Source of the DNA: Nocardioides sp.
GTDB lineage: Bacteria; Actinomycetota; Actinomycetes; Propionibacteriales; Nocardioidaceae
Assembly (NCBI GenBank): GCA_025924815.1
Contig: JAICHQ010000032.1
Coordinates: 1 to 33,379, forward strand
DNA: 33,379 bases
Direction of reading: 5' to 3'
Part shown: positions 14,981-22,219 of the stretch, one piece after another
Layout of the letters: each line of letters starts with the position of its first letter
How positions within the stretch are numbered: the stretch's first letter is position 1
The notes under the pieces: model-generated
Seen by the model: the letters and a program-made list of their open reading frames with translations, nothing else
The model's database searches: none
What the model was told of the DNA's origin: nothing
Position numbers and translations under genes: made by a program

Positions 14981-15382
14981 ATGGCGCCCGAACCCGTCCA
15001 CGACACCGACCCGACCATCGGGCGGCTCGTCTCCGACGCCAGCCGTGACGTCTCCAGCCTGATCCGCAACGAGATCCGGCTCGCCAAGTCGGAGATCCAG
15101 GTCAGCGTGAAGGCCGGAGGGGTCGGGATCGCGATGTTCGCCGCTGCCGCGTTCTTCGCGGTGATGGCGCTGATCATGCTGTCGGTGGCGATCGCCTACT
15201 TCATCCACTGGAACGGCCAGGGCCTGTCCCTGCACTGGGCCTTCCTGATCGTCTTCGGCTTCTACCTCCTCGTCTCCGCGCTGCTCGCGTTCATCGGCCT
15301 GCGGAAGGTCAAGAAGGTACGGGCCCCGCAGAAGGCGATCGCGCAGGCCAGCGAGGCCAAGCAGATCCTCAAGCGCGGCTGA
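14981..15382 (+). CDS. Small membrane protein of the actinobacterial holin-like superfamily III type
   Basis: The 133-residue protein starts with a charged amphipathic region (DPTIGRLVSDASRDVSSLIRNEIRLAKSEIQ, about 10-40). Two hydrophobic helices follow, AMFAAAAFFAVMALIMLSVAIAYFI and WAFLIVFGFYLLVSALLAFIGL, and then a lysine-rich tail. This matches the Phage_holin_3_6 group, which despite its name is a chromosomal family common in actinobacteria. Its real role is unknown. Synteny with Rv3669, next to marP, supports this. ATG 14981 was chosen for the GAGG upstream and because the helical domain starts there; an upstream in-frame ATG at 14924 lies before the -10 element. It converges on marP with 4 bp between stops. 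Confidence 0.8.
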   Translation: MAPEPVHDTDPTIGRLVSDASRDVSSLIRNEIRLAKSEIQVSVKAGGVGIAMFAAAAFFAVMALIMLSVAIAYFIHWNGQGLSLHWAFLIVFGFYLLVSALLAFIGLRKVKKVRAPQKAIAQASEAKQILKRG

Positions 15383-15404
15383 CCGGTCAGGCGGCGCAGC
15401 CGCC
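15379..15404 (+). terminator. Possible terminator at the holin-like/marP convergence
   Basis: CTGACCGGTCAG (15379-15390) is a perfect palindrome containing both stop codons. GGCGGC-GCA-GCCGCC (15390-15404) forms a 6-bp hairpin inside the 3' end of marP. No T-run follows, so the assignment is weak. Confidence 0.3.
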
Positions 15405-16559
15405 GGTCGAGACCTCGCGCGAGGCGACCTCGCCGGCAGCCGCGGCCTGCGCGACCTGGCGCGCGGACAGGGCGTAGCCGGTGTCGCTGTTGGTGACGGA
15501 GGCGGCGAACACGACCCCCACGACCCGGCCCGCGGAGTCGACCACGGGGCCGCCGGAGTTGCCGGGCCGGATCAGCCCCCGCAGGGACAGCACGTCGCGG
15601 ATCACGGTGCCGTGCCCGTAGATGTCCGGCGAGCGCAGCCGCTGGTCGGCGCGCACGCGGCCGACCTGCACGTCGTACGGGCCGTTCTGCGGGAAGCCGA
15701 GGATCGCCACCCCGTCGCCTGCGGTGGCGGAGGCGAATGGAAGGGGCCGGATGTCGCCGGTCGGCAGCGCGAGCACGGCGACGTCGAGGCCGGAGTTGTA
15801 GTAGACGACGCGAGCCGGCACCGAGCTGCCGTGGACGTCGACCAGCGGGGTCGAGACACCGGCGACGACGTGGGCGTTGGTCATCACCCGATCGGGGGCG
15901 TAGACGAAGCCGGACCCCTCGATGCCCTGGTGGCAGCGGTTGGTGCTGCGGACGCGCACCACGTCGGCGGCCGCCCGCTGGACGTCCGGGTCGGTCAGGA
16001 GGCGTGAGGGCCCGGGCCGCACCGGCACGATGCGCTCCGGCGCGAACGGCTCCAGGTAGCGGGGGAAGAACGTCGTGCCGACCACGTTGTTGAACGCCGA
16101 GAGCCTCGAGCCGGCCTCGGCCGGCAGCACCCGGTTGACCTCGGCCAGCACCTTCGAGTCGCGCACCAGCGGAGTGATGCCGTGGAGGCCGGAGCCCGAG
16201 AGCGCGACGCCGAGCGCCCAGGCGACCAGCAGCGCCGCGGCGCCGCTCAGCACCGCGCCCCCGGCCGCGTCGAGGGCCCGGACGGGCTGCCAGGTGATCT
16301 TGTCACGCAGCCGAGCACCGCCCAGCTGGAGGACGGCCTGCCCGAGGGAGGCGCACACGATGACGATGAACACCGCCGCCAGCGACACCAGGATCGACGG
16401 GCTCGCGTCGCCGAGCACCGTCGGTGCGAGCCACACGCCGACCAGGCCGCCGATCAGCAGCCCCACCGTCGCGAACGCCCCGGTGATGAAGCCTTGCCAG
16501 TACCCCGAGACGGCGTACAGCACGACGATCACGACGAGCGCCCAGTCGAGCAGGTTCAC
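15387..16559 (-). CDS. marP: MarP-like membrane serine protease (CvpA domain plus trypsin-like protease)
   Basis: The 390-residue protein has four hydrophobic helices in an N-terminal CvpA-type domain (1-125), then an extracytoplasmic chymotrypsin-like protease. The catalytic triad is visible as H230 in MTNAHVV, D259 in NSGLDVAVL and S335 in RPGNSGGPVV. C209 and C388 correspond to the regulatory disulfide known in M. tuberculosis MarP (Rv3671c). That protease is needed for acid and oxidative stress resistance through cell-wall hydrolase processing (recalled). Its ATG overlaps the nudix stop (ATGA), so it is the last gene of the nth-tlpA-nudix-marP operon. The same order occurs around Rv3671c-Rv3674c. 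Confidence 0.93.
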   Translation of the reverse strand: MNLLDWALVVIVVLYAVSGYWQGFITGAFATVGLLIGGLVGVWLAPTVLGDASPSILVSLAAVFIVIVCASLGQAVLQLGGARLRDKITWQPVRALDAAGGAVLSGAAALLVAWALGVALSGSGLHGITPLVRDSKVLAEVNRVLPAEAGSRLSAFNNVVGTTFFPRYLEPFAPERIVPVRPGPSRLLTDPDVQRAAADVVRVRSTNRCHQGIEGSGFVYAPDRVMTNAHVVAGVSTPLVDVHGSSVPARVVYYNSGLDVAVLALPTGDIRPLPFASATAGDGVAILGFPQNGPYDVQVGRVRADQRLRSPDIYGHGTVIRDVLSLRGLIRPGNSGGPVVDSAGRVVGVVFAASVTNSDTGYALSARQVAQAAAAGEVASREVSTGGCAA

Positions 16560-17272
16560 GGGCGCTCCTGGGACCGGACAGGGGGTGCGGACCCCGCGGC
16601 GGGTCGGACCGCCGACGGGGGTGCCGCCGGGCGAGGACCACCTTGCAGCATGTACGCCGGCAGGTCACGCACGACGCGGTCGTCCCACGGGCGCGTCCAG
16701 GTCAGGAAGTCCAGCAGCCGGGCGATGATCCCGGCGGTGAAGCCCCAGAGCACGAGGTCGTGGCCGGGCCCGATCAGGAACGCGGGGGCCGTCCAGCCGC
16801 TCGGGTGCCGCACCGAGACGCGGTGGGCGGGGTCGAGCAGCTCCTCGATCGGAACGCGGTAGACCGCGTGCACCTCGGCGGGGTCGACGACGCCGACCGG
16901 ACTCTCCTCCGCCCACCAGCCCAGCACGGGGGTCACGTCGAAGTTGCTGGGCGGCAGCCAGAGGCTGGGCAGCTCGGCGAACACCTCGACGCCCTCGGGA
17001 CGCAGGCCGGTCTCCTCCTCCGCCTCGCGCAGCGCCGCCTGACGGGGGCTCTCGCCGGGTTCGATCGAGCCGCCGGGGAAAGACACCTGCCCGGGGTGGG
17101 ACCGCATGTCGTGGGCCCGCTCGGTCAGCAGGAGGTCGCGGTCCGGTCCGAACAGCATCAGGACCGCGCCGCGACGGGCGACCAGGTCGTCGGGGGCGAC
17201 GAACGCCGTGAGGTCGCGGGCGCTGATCTCGCGAGCGGCCCGCTCGACGGGCTCCAGCCAGTCGGGGATCAC
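16556..17272 (-). CDS. NUDIX hydrolase, CoA pyrophosphatase-like
   Basis: The 238-residue protein has the CoA-specific signature LLTERAHDMRSHPGQVSFPGG directly before the Nudix box (GSIEPGESPRQAALREAEEETGL, of the form GX5EX7REUXEEXGU), near residues 55-100. This places it with NudL/Pcd1-type enzymes, which cleave CoA or oxidised CoA to 3',5'-ADP and phosphopantetheine. The C-terminal 25 residues are rich in Pro and Ala and probably disordered. The GTG at 17272 overlaps the stop of the thioredoxin gene (GTGA), and its own stop overlaps the marP ATG. Synteny with Rv3672c supports the call. Confidence 0.9.
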   Translation of the reverse strand: MIPDWLEPVERAAREISARDLTAFVAPDDLVARRGAVLMLFGPDRDLLLTERAHDMRSHPGQVSFPGGSIEPGESPRQAALREAEEETGLRPEGVEVFAELPSLWLPPSNFDVTPVLGWWAEESPVGVVDPAEVHAVYRVPIEELLDPAHRVSVRHPSGWTAPAFLIGPGHDLVLWGFTAGIIARLLDFLTWTRPWDDRVVRDLPAYMLQGGPRPAAPPSAVRPAAGSAPPVRSQERP

Positions 17273-17883
17273 CCGCCTGCTCCGAGGTAGGTGGCAGCAG
17301 CGTCGGCGACGTCCTGCTCGGTGTCCATGGCTCCCGCCTCGACGTGGACGACGTGACCCGTCGAGTCGACGAACATCGTGAACGGGAGACCGAGGTTGCG
17401 CGGGATCGGCGTACGTCCGACCAGGTTGCCGGCCGGGTCGGCGACCAGCGGATAGCCGACCTTGCTGTCGCGAGCCAGCTGGAGGGCGGCCCCGGGCTGG
17501 GCGTCGAGGATGTCGATGCCCAGCACCCGCACCGCCGACTGATGGCGCGCGTACGACGCGAGCGCGGGCATCTCCTTGCGGCACGGGTGGCAGGTGGACT
17601 GCCAGAAGTTCACGATCATCGGCCCGCGCAGGCCGGCGAGGTCGACCGCGCGCCCGCCTCCCAGGCAGGGCACGGTCAACGACGGCAACCCGCCGTCGAC
17701 GCCCGTCGAGGAGACTCGGGGACAGTCGGGGATGTCGGTGTGCTCCTTGAAGGCGACCAGGTCGGGCGAGTCGACCTTCACCCGGGACGTGCCGACCACC
17801 AGGTCTCCGGGCTGGGCACCGGAGCAAGCGGTCAGCACCGCCACCGCGAAGCCGGTCGCCAGTGCGACCGGCAGCCGCCTCAT
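17269..17883 (-). CDS. TlpA-like thioredoxin-fold lipoprotein
   Basis: The 204-residue protein begins with a lipoprotein signal, MRRLPVALATGFAVAVLTAC, with the lipidated cysteine at C20. The thioredoxin-like domain follows, with NFWQSTCHPCRKEMPAL holding the redox-active CHPC (C98, C101), GIDILD, and the cis-proline region LGLPFTMFVDSTGHVVH. It should be anchored outside the membrane and act as a thiol-disulfide reductase or oxidase. MarP, encoded two genes downstream, carries an extracytoplasmic cysteine pair, so it is a plausible partner (inference). The ATG overlaps the nth stop (ATGA). This is the Rv3673c position in mycobacteria. Confidence 0.9.
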   Translation of the reverse strand: MRRLPVALATGFAVAVLTACSGAQPGDLVVGTSRVKVDSPDLVAFKEHTDIPDCPRVSSTGVDGGLPSLTVPCLGGGRAVDLAGLRGPMIVNFWQSTCHPCRKEMPALASYARHQSAVRVLGIDILDAQPGAALQLARDSKVGYPLVADPAGNLVGRTPIPRNLGLPFTMFVDSTGHVVHVEAGAMDTEQDVADAAATYLGAGG

Positions 17884-18593
17884 GCCGGCCCCTCCGTCCT
17901 GACCAGCGTGGCCGCGACCACCGGGTCGACCGGCCCCTCGCCGTACGACGGGCACCAACGCGCCACCGGGCAGGCGCCACAGGCAGGCTTCTTGGCGTGG
18001 CAGATGCGGCGGCCGTGCCAGATCAGGTGATGGCACAGCATCACCCAGTCCCCCTTGGCGAACAGCGAACCGATCGCGTGCTCGACCTTGACCGGGTCGG
18101 TCTCGTCGGTCCAGCCGAACCGGCGGGCCAGCCGCCCGACGTGGGTGTCGACCGTGATGCCGGGGACGCCGAAGGCGTTGCCCAGCACGACGTTGGCGGT
18201 CTTGCGGCCGACCCCGGGCAGCGTCACCAGGTCGTCGAGCCGATGAGGCACCACCCCGTCGTAGCGCTCGACGAGAGCGGCGCTCAGCTTGAGCAGCGCA
18301 TCGGTCTTGGCCCGGAAGAAGCCGAGCGGACCGACGATCTCCTCGAGGCGCTCGCGCGGCGCGGCCGCCATCGCCGCCGGGTCGGGGTACGCCGCGAACA
18401 GGGTCGGCCGCACCGCGTTGACCCGCCGGTCGGTGGTCTGGGCGCTCAGGACCGTGACCACGAGCAGCTGGAAGGGGCCGTCGAAGTCGAGCTCGATGTG
18501 GGCGTCGGGATAGTGCGAGGCCAGCACCCGGTCGATCTTGCGCGCCCTCCGCACCCGAGAGGTGCGGGTCTCGGAGACGGACACCTCGGGCAC
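17880..18593 (-). CDS. nth: Endonuclease III (DNA glycosylase/AP lyase)
   Basis: The 237-residue protein has the helix-hairpin-helix LPGVGRKTANVV with catalytic K131, the GVPGITVDTHVGRLARR segment with catalytic D149, and a C-terminal [4Fe-4S] cluster motif of four cysteines, C198, C205, C208 and C214 (C-x6-C-x2-C-x5-C). It removes oxidised pyrimidines from DNA and cleaves the strand at the abasic site. The GTG start at 18593 is preceded by TAGGCT with a 6-nt gap, a leaderless arrangement. It is the first gene of the nth-tlpA-nudix-marP operon and divergent from crp. Confidence 0.96.
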   Translation of the reverse strand: MPEVSVSETRTSRVRRARKIDRVLASHYPDAHIELDFDGPFQLLVVTVLSAQTTDRRVNAVRPTLFAAYPDPAAMAAAPRERLEEIVGPLGFFRAKTDALLKLSAALVERYDGVVPHRLDDLVTLPGVGRKTANVVLGNAFGVPGITVDTHVGRLARRFGWTDETDPVKVEHAIGSLFAKGDWVMLCHHLIWHGRRICHAKKPACGACPVARWCPSYGEGPVDPVVAATLVRTEGPA

Positions 18594-18599
18594 GCCGAC

Positions 18600-18605
18600 A
18601 GCCTA
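18600..18605 (-). promoter_or_regulatory. -10 element TAGGCT, leaderless nth operon
   Basis: Minus-strand TAGGCT ends 6 nt before the GTG at 18593 and would drive the four-gene operon. Confidence 0.5.
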
Positions 18606-18646
18606 CGGTGGGCCGCCGACCCTTCCCGTTCCGCCCACGTCGTTCG

Positions 18647-18661
18647 TGTGACCCACGCCAC
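18647..18661. promoter_or_regulatory. Crp-type half-perfect site upstream of crp
   Basis: TGTGA-CCCACG-CCAC matches the TGTGA-N6-TCAC core with one mismatch in the right arm. It overlaps the expected -35 region of the crp promoter (-10 at 18666), a position suited to autorepression. Confidence 0.45.
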
Positions 18662-18665
18662 TGGC

Positions 18666-18671
18666 TAGGAT
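18666..18671 (+). promoter_or_regulatory. -10 element TAGGAT of crp
   Basis: TAGGAT would start a transcript near 18678 with a leader of about 50 nt that ends in GGAGGACGTC before the GTG at 18730. Confidence 0.45.
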
Positions 18672-18729
18672 CGGCACGACCCACGCGCGGCGACCGACCG
18701 ACGGCGTGCAGCGGGGGATGGAGGACGTC

Positions 18730-19407
18730 GTGGACAACGAGGTACTGCGTCAGGCGCCGCTCTTCAGCGCTCTCGACGACGAGGCCGCCACCGCCCTGCG
18801 CGGCTCGATGAGCGACACCAAGCTGCGTCGAGGCGACGTGCTCTTCCACGAGGGAGACGGCGGCGACCGCCTCTACATCGTGATGGACGGCAAGGTGAAG
18901 CTGGGCCGCACCTCCAGCGACGGCCGGGAGAACCTCCTGGCGATCCTCGGCCCCGGCCAGATGTTCGGTGAGCTGTCGCTGTTCGACCCCGGCCCGCGCT
19001 CGGCGACCGTGACCGCGGTGACCGACGCGACGTTCGTCTCCCTCTCCCACGAGGACCTGCTCAAGTGGCTCGACGGCCGGCCCCAGGTCGCACGCGGGCT
19101 GTTGGCCCAGATCGCCTCGCGGCTTCGCAAGGCCAACGACGTCAACGCCGACCTGGTGTTCTCCGACGTACCGGGCCGGGTCGCGAAGGCGCTGCTCGAC
19201 CTCGCCGACCGCTTCGGCCGCACCGCCGACGACGGGGTCCACGTCCACCACGACCTCACCCAGGAGGAGCTCGCCCAGCTGGTAGGCGCCTCCCGCGAGA
19301 CGGTCAACAAGGCCCTGGCCGACTTCGCCTCCCGCGGCTGGCTCCGTCTCGAGCCCCGCTCCGTGGTGATCATGGAGGTCGACCGCCTCCGCCGCCGGGC
19401 CCGCTGA
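18730..19407 (+). CDS. crp: Crp/Fnr-family transcriptional regulator (cAMP receptor type)
   Basis: The 225-residue protein has an N-terminal cyclic-nucleotide-binding domain (about 1-115), with GDVLFHEGDGGDRLYIVMDGKVKLG and the phosphate-binding cassette FGELSLFDPGPRSATV. A winged helix-turn-helix with LTQEELAQLVGASRETVNKALADFASRGWL follows. The RET in the recognition helix agrees with a GTGA/TCAC site, and such a site lies at the satP promoter. It closely resembles mycobacterial Crp (Rv3676) as I remember it, which has 224 residues. I chose GTG 18730 because GGAGG (18720-18724) is well spaced and the length fits; ATG 18718 and GTG 18706 are alternatives. It is likely a global regulator of carbon use. 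Confidence 0.93.
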   Translation: MDNEVLRQAPLFSALDDEAATALRGSMSDTKLRRGDVLFHEGDGGDRLYIVMDGKVKLGRTSSDGRENLLAILGPGQMFGELSLFDPGPRSATVTAVTDATFVSLSHEDLLKWLDGRPQVARGLLAQIASRLRKANDVNADLVFSDVPGRVAKALLDLADRFGRTADDGVHVHHDLTQEELAQLVGASRETVNKALADFASRGWLRLEPRSVVIMEVDRLRRRAR

Positions 19408-19438
19408 GCCGCTCGACCACCGGGCCGGACTCCGCGGG

Positions 19439-20254
19439 TCAGGCGCGCAGGTAGTCCAGCTGCGCCTGCACGGAGAGCTCGGCGGCGGGCCAGAGGACGG
19501 GGTCCACGTCGGCGTACACGATCTCGACGATCCGGTGGGGGATCGTGTCGTGGTCGAGGGGTACGCCGTCGCGGGCGGAGGCGTGGAGGGTACGGAGGGC
19601 GTCGCGGACCTGGTCCAACCGCTCGCGGCGGTGGGCGAGGTAGTGGTCGAGCACGGGCAACGCTGACTCGATCACCGGCCCGTGGCCCGGCCAGATCGTG
19701 GCGATCTCGTGCGCGGACGCCAGCGCGTGCAGACGGTCCAGCGACTCCAGGTAGGCCCCGAGCCGGCCGTCCGGGTGGGCCACGACCGTGGTGCCTCGGC
19801 CCAGCACCGTGTCCCCGGTCAGCACCGCGCGCTCCGAGGGGATCACGAACGACAGCGAGTCGGCGGTGTGCCCCGGCGTCGCGACCACGTGGATCTCCAG
19901 GTCGTCGACGGCGACGACGTCACCCTCGCCCAGGCCCTCGGAGCCCAGCCGGTACGCCGGGTCCAGCGCCCGTACGCCGCACCCGACCCGCTCGGCGAAG
20001 GCGCGCGCGGCCTCGGAGTGGTCGAGGTGGTGGTGGGTCAGCAGCACGGCGGCGACGTCGCCGCCGGCCTCGGCGACGGCGTCGAGGTGGCCGGCGTCGG
20101 GGGGGCCCGGGTCGATCACCACCGAGCGCTGCGAGCCCGGGGCGCGCAGCACCCACGTGTTGGTGCCGTCGAGAGTCATCGGCGAGGCGTTGGGCGCCAG
20201 CACGCACCGGCCCGCCGACCCGAACGCCCCACCGGCCCAGGCCGGGTCAGCCAA
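19439..20254 (-). CDS. MBL-fold metallo-hydrolase, LACTB2/Rv3677c-like
   Basis: The 271-residue protein has a full set of metal ligands: LLTHHHLDHSE (HxHxDH), VATPGHTADS, VLTGDTVLGRG and IWPGHGPV. A C-terminal winged-helix-like segment (about 210-271, RRERLDQVRDALRTLH through VQAQLDYLRA) is typical of the LACTB2-type subfamily, some of which act as RNases. The substrate here is not known. The ATG at 20254 lies 8 nt inside the end of the upstream nudix gene, so translation is coupled in the DUF4177-ridA-nudix-mbl operon. It converges on crp. Confidence 0.9.
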   Translation of the reverse strand: MADPAWAGGAFGSAGRCVLAPNASPMTLDGTNTWVLRAPGSQRSVVIDPGPPDAGHLDAVAEAGGDVAAVLLTHHHLDHSEAARAFAERVGCGVRALDPAYRLGSEGLGEGDVVAVDDLEIHVVATPGHTADSLSFVIPSERAVLTGDTVLGRGTTVVAHPDGRLGAYLESLDRLHALASAHEIATIWPGHGPVIESALPVLDHYLAHRRERLDQVRDALRTLHASARDGVPLDHDTIPHRIVEIVYADVDPVLWPAAELSVQAQLDYLRA

Positions 20255-21098
20255 GGCGTGCCTCCAGCAGTCCCCGTGCGCCCGCGGGGATCGACATCGT
20301 GACGGCGTCCCCCTGACCCTCGATCGCCGGCGTGAACATCGTCAGGTCCCGCCCCGGCGCGGCCTCGAGCACGTCGCCGGGGTCGGCGTACTGCCCGATC
20401 TCGAGGCAGGTGACGTAGGTCGGCGGCATCATCGCGAGCTCCTCGGCGTCGACCGCGTCGCAGGCGCCGAGCGCCGACATCCAGGTCACCGACGACGACT
20501 CCGACGACACGTCGCGTGTCAACTGGCCGGGCGGGAGCGCTGCGGCGAAGAACCACGTGCGGAAGCGCCGGGGCTCGAACTCGGGGGTGCACCACGCCGA
20601 CCAGGCGCCGAGAAGGTCGGTGCGCAGCACCAGTCCGCGCCGGTCGAGGAAGGAGGTGAAGGAGGTGGTCTTGCCCTCGAGGGCCAACCGGTCGGACTCC
20701 CAGTCGTCGCCGGTGGTGTCGGCGACGACCTCGTGAGCTGACGGCCCCGCCAGCAGCACACCGGACTCCTCGAAGGTCTCACGGACGGCGGCGCACACCA
20801 GCGCCCGCGCCATCTCCTCCGAGGTCTGCAGCTGCCCGGCCCAGACCGACGGCGCAGGGCCGGCCCATGCCACCGAGCTGTCGAAGTCGCGCGGGTCGAC
20901 GCCACCGCCCGGGAACACACACATGCCGCCGGCGAAGGCCATCGAGGTCTGCCGCCGGAGCAGGTACAGATCCGGCCCGGAGACGCCCGGACGCATCAGG
21001 ACGACGGTCGCCGCGTCGCGCGGCTCGGCCGGCGTGCGCCGTCCCTCGGCGAACTCACGCGCGTGCTCAGCCACCGGGGCCGGCAACGACACCCGCAT
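20247..21098 (-). CDS. NUDIX-domain protein fused to a C-terminal extension
   Basis: The 283-residue protein has a Nudix-like segment: TVVLMRPGVSGPDLYLLRRQTSMAFAGGMCVFPGGGVDPRDF, then AAVRETFEESGVLLAG as the helical REUXEEXG part. An insertion of about 35 residues separates the GG strand from the catalytic helix, as in the NUDT19/RP2p-like group related to CoA diphosphatases. The C-terminal 130 residues (WSAWCTPEFEPRRFRTWFFAA through the end) are a family extension. The ATG at 21098 lies 5 bp after the ridA stop and the end overlaps the MBL gene by 8 nt. It is the second nudix protein with possible CoA-type chemistry in this window. Confidence 0.85.
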   Translation of the reverse strand: MRVSLPAPVAEHAREFAEGRRTPAEPRDAATVVLMRPGVSGPDLYLLRRQTSMAFAGGMCVFPGGGVDPRDFDSSVAWAGPAPSVWAGQLQTSEEMARALVCAAVRETFEESGVLLAGPSAHEVVADTTGDDWESDRLALEGKTTSFTSFLDRRGLVLRTDLLGAWSAWCTPEFEPRRFRTWFFAAALPPGQLTRDVSSESSSVTWMSALGACDAVDAEELAMMPPTYVTCLEIGQYADPGDVLEAAPGRDLTMFTPAIEGQGDAVTMSIPAGARGLLEARLG

Positions 21099-21102
21099 CG
21101 GC

Positions 21103-21585
21103 TCAGGACTGCTGGTCGGGCGGGGACGAGACCTCGACGACGATCTCCAGCTCGACGGGTGCGTCCAGTGGCAGCACCGGGACGCCCACCGCCGACCGGG
21201 CGTGCACGCCCGCGTCGCCGAAGGCCCTGCCGAGCAGGTCCGAGGCGCCGTTGGCGACCTTCGGCTGGCCGGTGAAGTCCACCTCTGAGGCGACGAAGCA
21301 GACGACCTTGACCACGCGCCTGACGGCGTCGAGATCTCCGATCTCCGCCTTGACGGCGGCGATCGCGTTGAGCGCGCACTGCTCGGCGCAGGCAGCGGCA
21401 TCCTCCGGCGACACCCCGCCGCCGACCTTCCCGGTGGTCATCAGCTCCCCGGACCGCATCGGCAGCTGACCGGAGGTGTAGACGTAGGAGCCCGAGCGCA
21501 CGGCCGGGACGTACGACGCGACCGGCGCGGCGACGTCGGGGACCGCCAGCCCGAGCTCGGCGAGGCGGTCTTCCACCGCTCCCAT
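21103..21585 (-). CDS. RidA family (YjgF/YER057c/UK114) protein
   Basis: The 160-residue protein belongs to the RidA superfamily of small trimeric proteins. Visible marks are PVASYVPAVRSGSYVYTSGQLPM near residue 30, KVGGGVSPEDAAACAEQCALNAIAAVKAEIGDLDAV in the middle, and HARSAVGVPVLPLDAPVELEIVVEVS near the end. The classic deaminase arginine position (R in the AR-x-AVGV stretch) is present. Canonical RidA hydrolyses reactive enamines and imines from PLP enzymes, while this longer Rv3678c-like subgroup is less well defined. The ATG overlaps the stop of the DUF4177-like gene (TGATG). Confidence 0.9.
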   Translation of the reverse strand: MGAVEDRLAELGLAVPDVAAPVASYVPAVRSGSYVYTSGQLPMRSGELMTTGKVGGGVSPEDAAACAEQCALNAIAAVKAEIGDLDAVRRVVKVVCFVASEVDFTGQPKVANGASDLLGRAFGDAGVHARSAVGVPVLPLDAPVELEIVVEVSSPPDQQS

Positions 21586-21752
21586 CAGTCGGCGACCGGC
21601 CGCTTGAAGTAGCCGACCGTGTTCTCCGGGTTCATCCCCGGCGCCACCTGCACGAGCTCCCAGCCGTCGGCCCCGAAGTTGTCGAGGATCTGCTTCGCCG
21701 CGTGCACGAGGATCGGCGCCGTGAGGTACTCCCACCTCTGGATCTCAGCCAT
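21585..21752 (-). CDS. Small DUF4177-like protein (Rv3678A-like)
   Basis: The 55-residue protein contains WEYLTAPILVHAAKQILDNFGADGWELVQVAPG and ends GYFKRPVAD. The Trp-Glu-Tyr start and DGWELV motif are typical of DUF4177. Its function is unknown. The ATG at 21752 is 7 nt after a TAGGGT hexamer, which supports this start over upstream in-frame codons that fall in the terminator hairpin of the previous operon. It opens the DUF4177-ridA-nudix-mbl operon and overlaps ridA (TGATG). The same small gene accompanies ridA in mycobacteria. Confidence 0.85.
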   Translation of the reverse strand: MAEIQRWEYLTAPILVHAAKQILDNFGADGWELVQVAPGMNPENTVGYFKRPVAD

Positions 21753-21759
21753 GATCGCG

Positions 21760-21765
21760 ACCCTA
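21760..21765 (-). promoter_or_regulatory. -10 element TAGGGT, leaderless DUF4177-ridA operon
   Basis: Minus-strand TAGGGT ends 7 nt before the ATG at 21752 and lies just after the terminator hairpin of the DUF4331 operon. Confidence 0.55.
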
Positions 21766-21797
21766 CTCCCGGCTCGCCGAGGGCCTGGGCCCGAGCC

Positions 21798-21832
21798 CGG
21801 GTGTGCGCCCATCCCCCATGGGCGCACACCCG
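21798..21832 (-). terminator. Strong hairpin terminator after the DUF4331 operon
   Basis: CGGGTGTGCGCCCAT and ATGGGCGCACACCCG form a perfect 15-bp stem around a CCCCC loop, abutting the stop codon of the His-rich gene. There is no T-run, as is common in high-GC actinobacteria. It separates two minus-strand operons. Confidence 0.75.
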
Positions 21833-22219
21833 TCACCGAGGTCGGGCCGGCCAGTCGACGCTGGTGACGGCCCCTCCCCGAACCTCGGTCCGCAGGGCCA
21901 CGGCCTCCGGTCGTCCCATCTCGAACAGCTCGTAGCGACCGGCCTCCAGCTCGGGGAAGACCAGTGACGGCAGGTGACCCCCGGCCACCGGCCGCGCGAC
22001 GACCGCGACATGGGCCAGGTGGTCGTGCGAGTGCTCCTGCCTGCGGTGGTGCGCGTGGGCGCCACCGACGTGCTGGCCGTCCAGCGGACGGATCTCGACC
22101 TCCAGCCCGACCGTCACCGCCGGCATGGCGACCACGAGCGCGCCGACGTCCCCGCCGATGTCGAGCAGGACGGCGCCCTGCCCGGCCCAGGCGTTCTCCG
22201 GCTCCGCCGCCACCGTCAT
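21833..22219 (-). CDS. Unknown protein with histidine-rich segment
   Basis: The 128-residue protein starts MTVAAEPENAWAGQGAVLLDIGGDVGALVV and ends GRYELFEMGRPEAVALRTEVRGGAVTSVDWP, giving a beta-rich appearance. No catalytic motif is recognised and no signal peptide is seen. A central segment (about residues 49-70) has eight histidines in 22 residues (QHVGGAHAHH and EHSHDHLAH), suggesting metal binding. I recall related actinobacterial proteins as unnamed conserved proteins. The ATG overlaps the DUF4331 stop (ATGA), so the two are translated together. A strong hairpin follows its stop. Confidence 0.75.
   Translation of the reverse strand: MTVAAEPENAWAGQGAVLLDIGGDVGALVVAMPAVTVGLEVEIRPLDGQHVGGAHAHHRRQEHSHDHLAHVAVVARPVAGGHLPSLVFPELEAGRYELFEMGRPEAVALRTEVRGGAVTSVDWPARPR

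Noticed and set aside
14981..15382. Prophage remnant because of the holin-like protein
   Set aside because: The family is a chromosomal one in actinobacteria, and no other phage gene is present.
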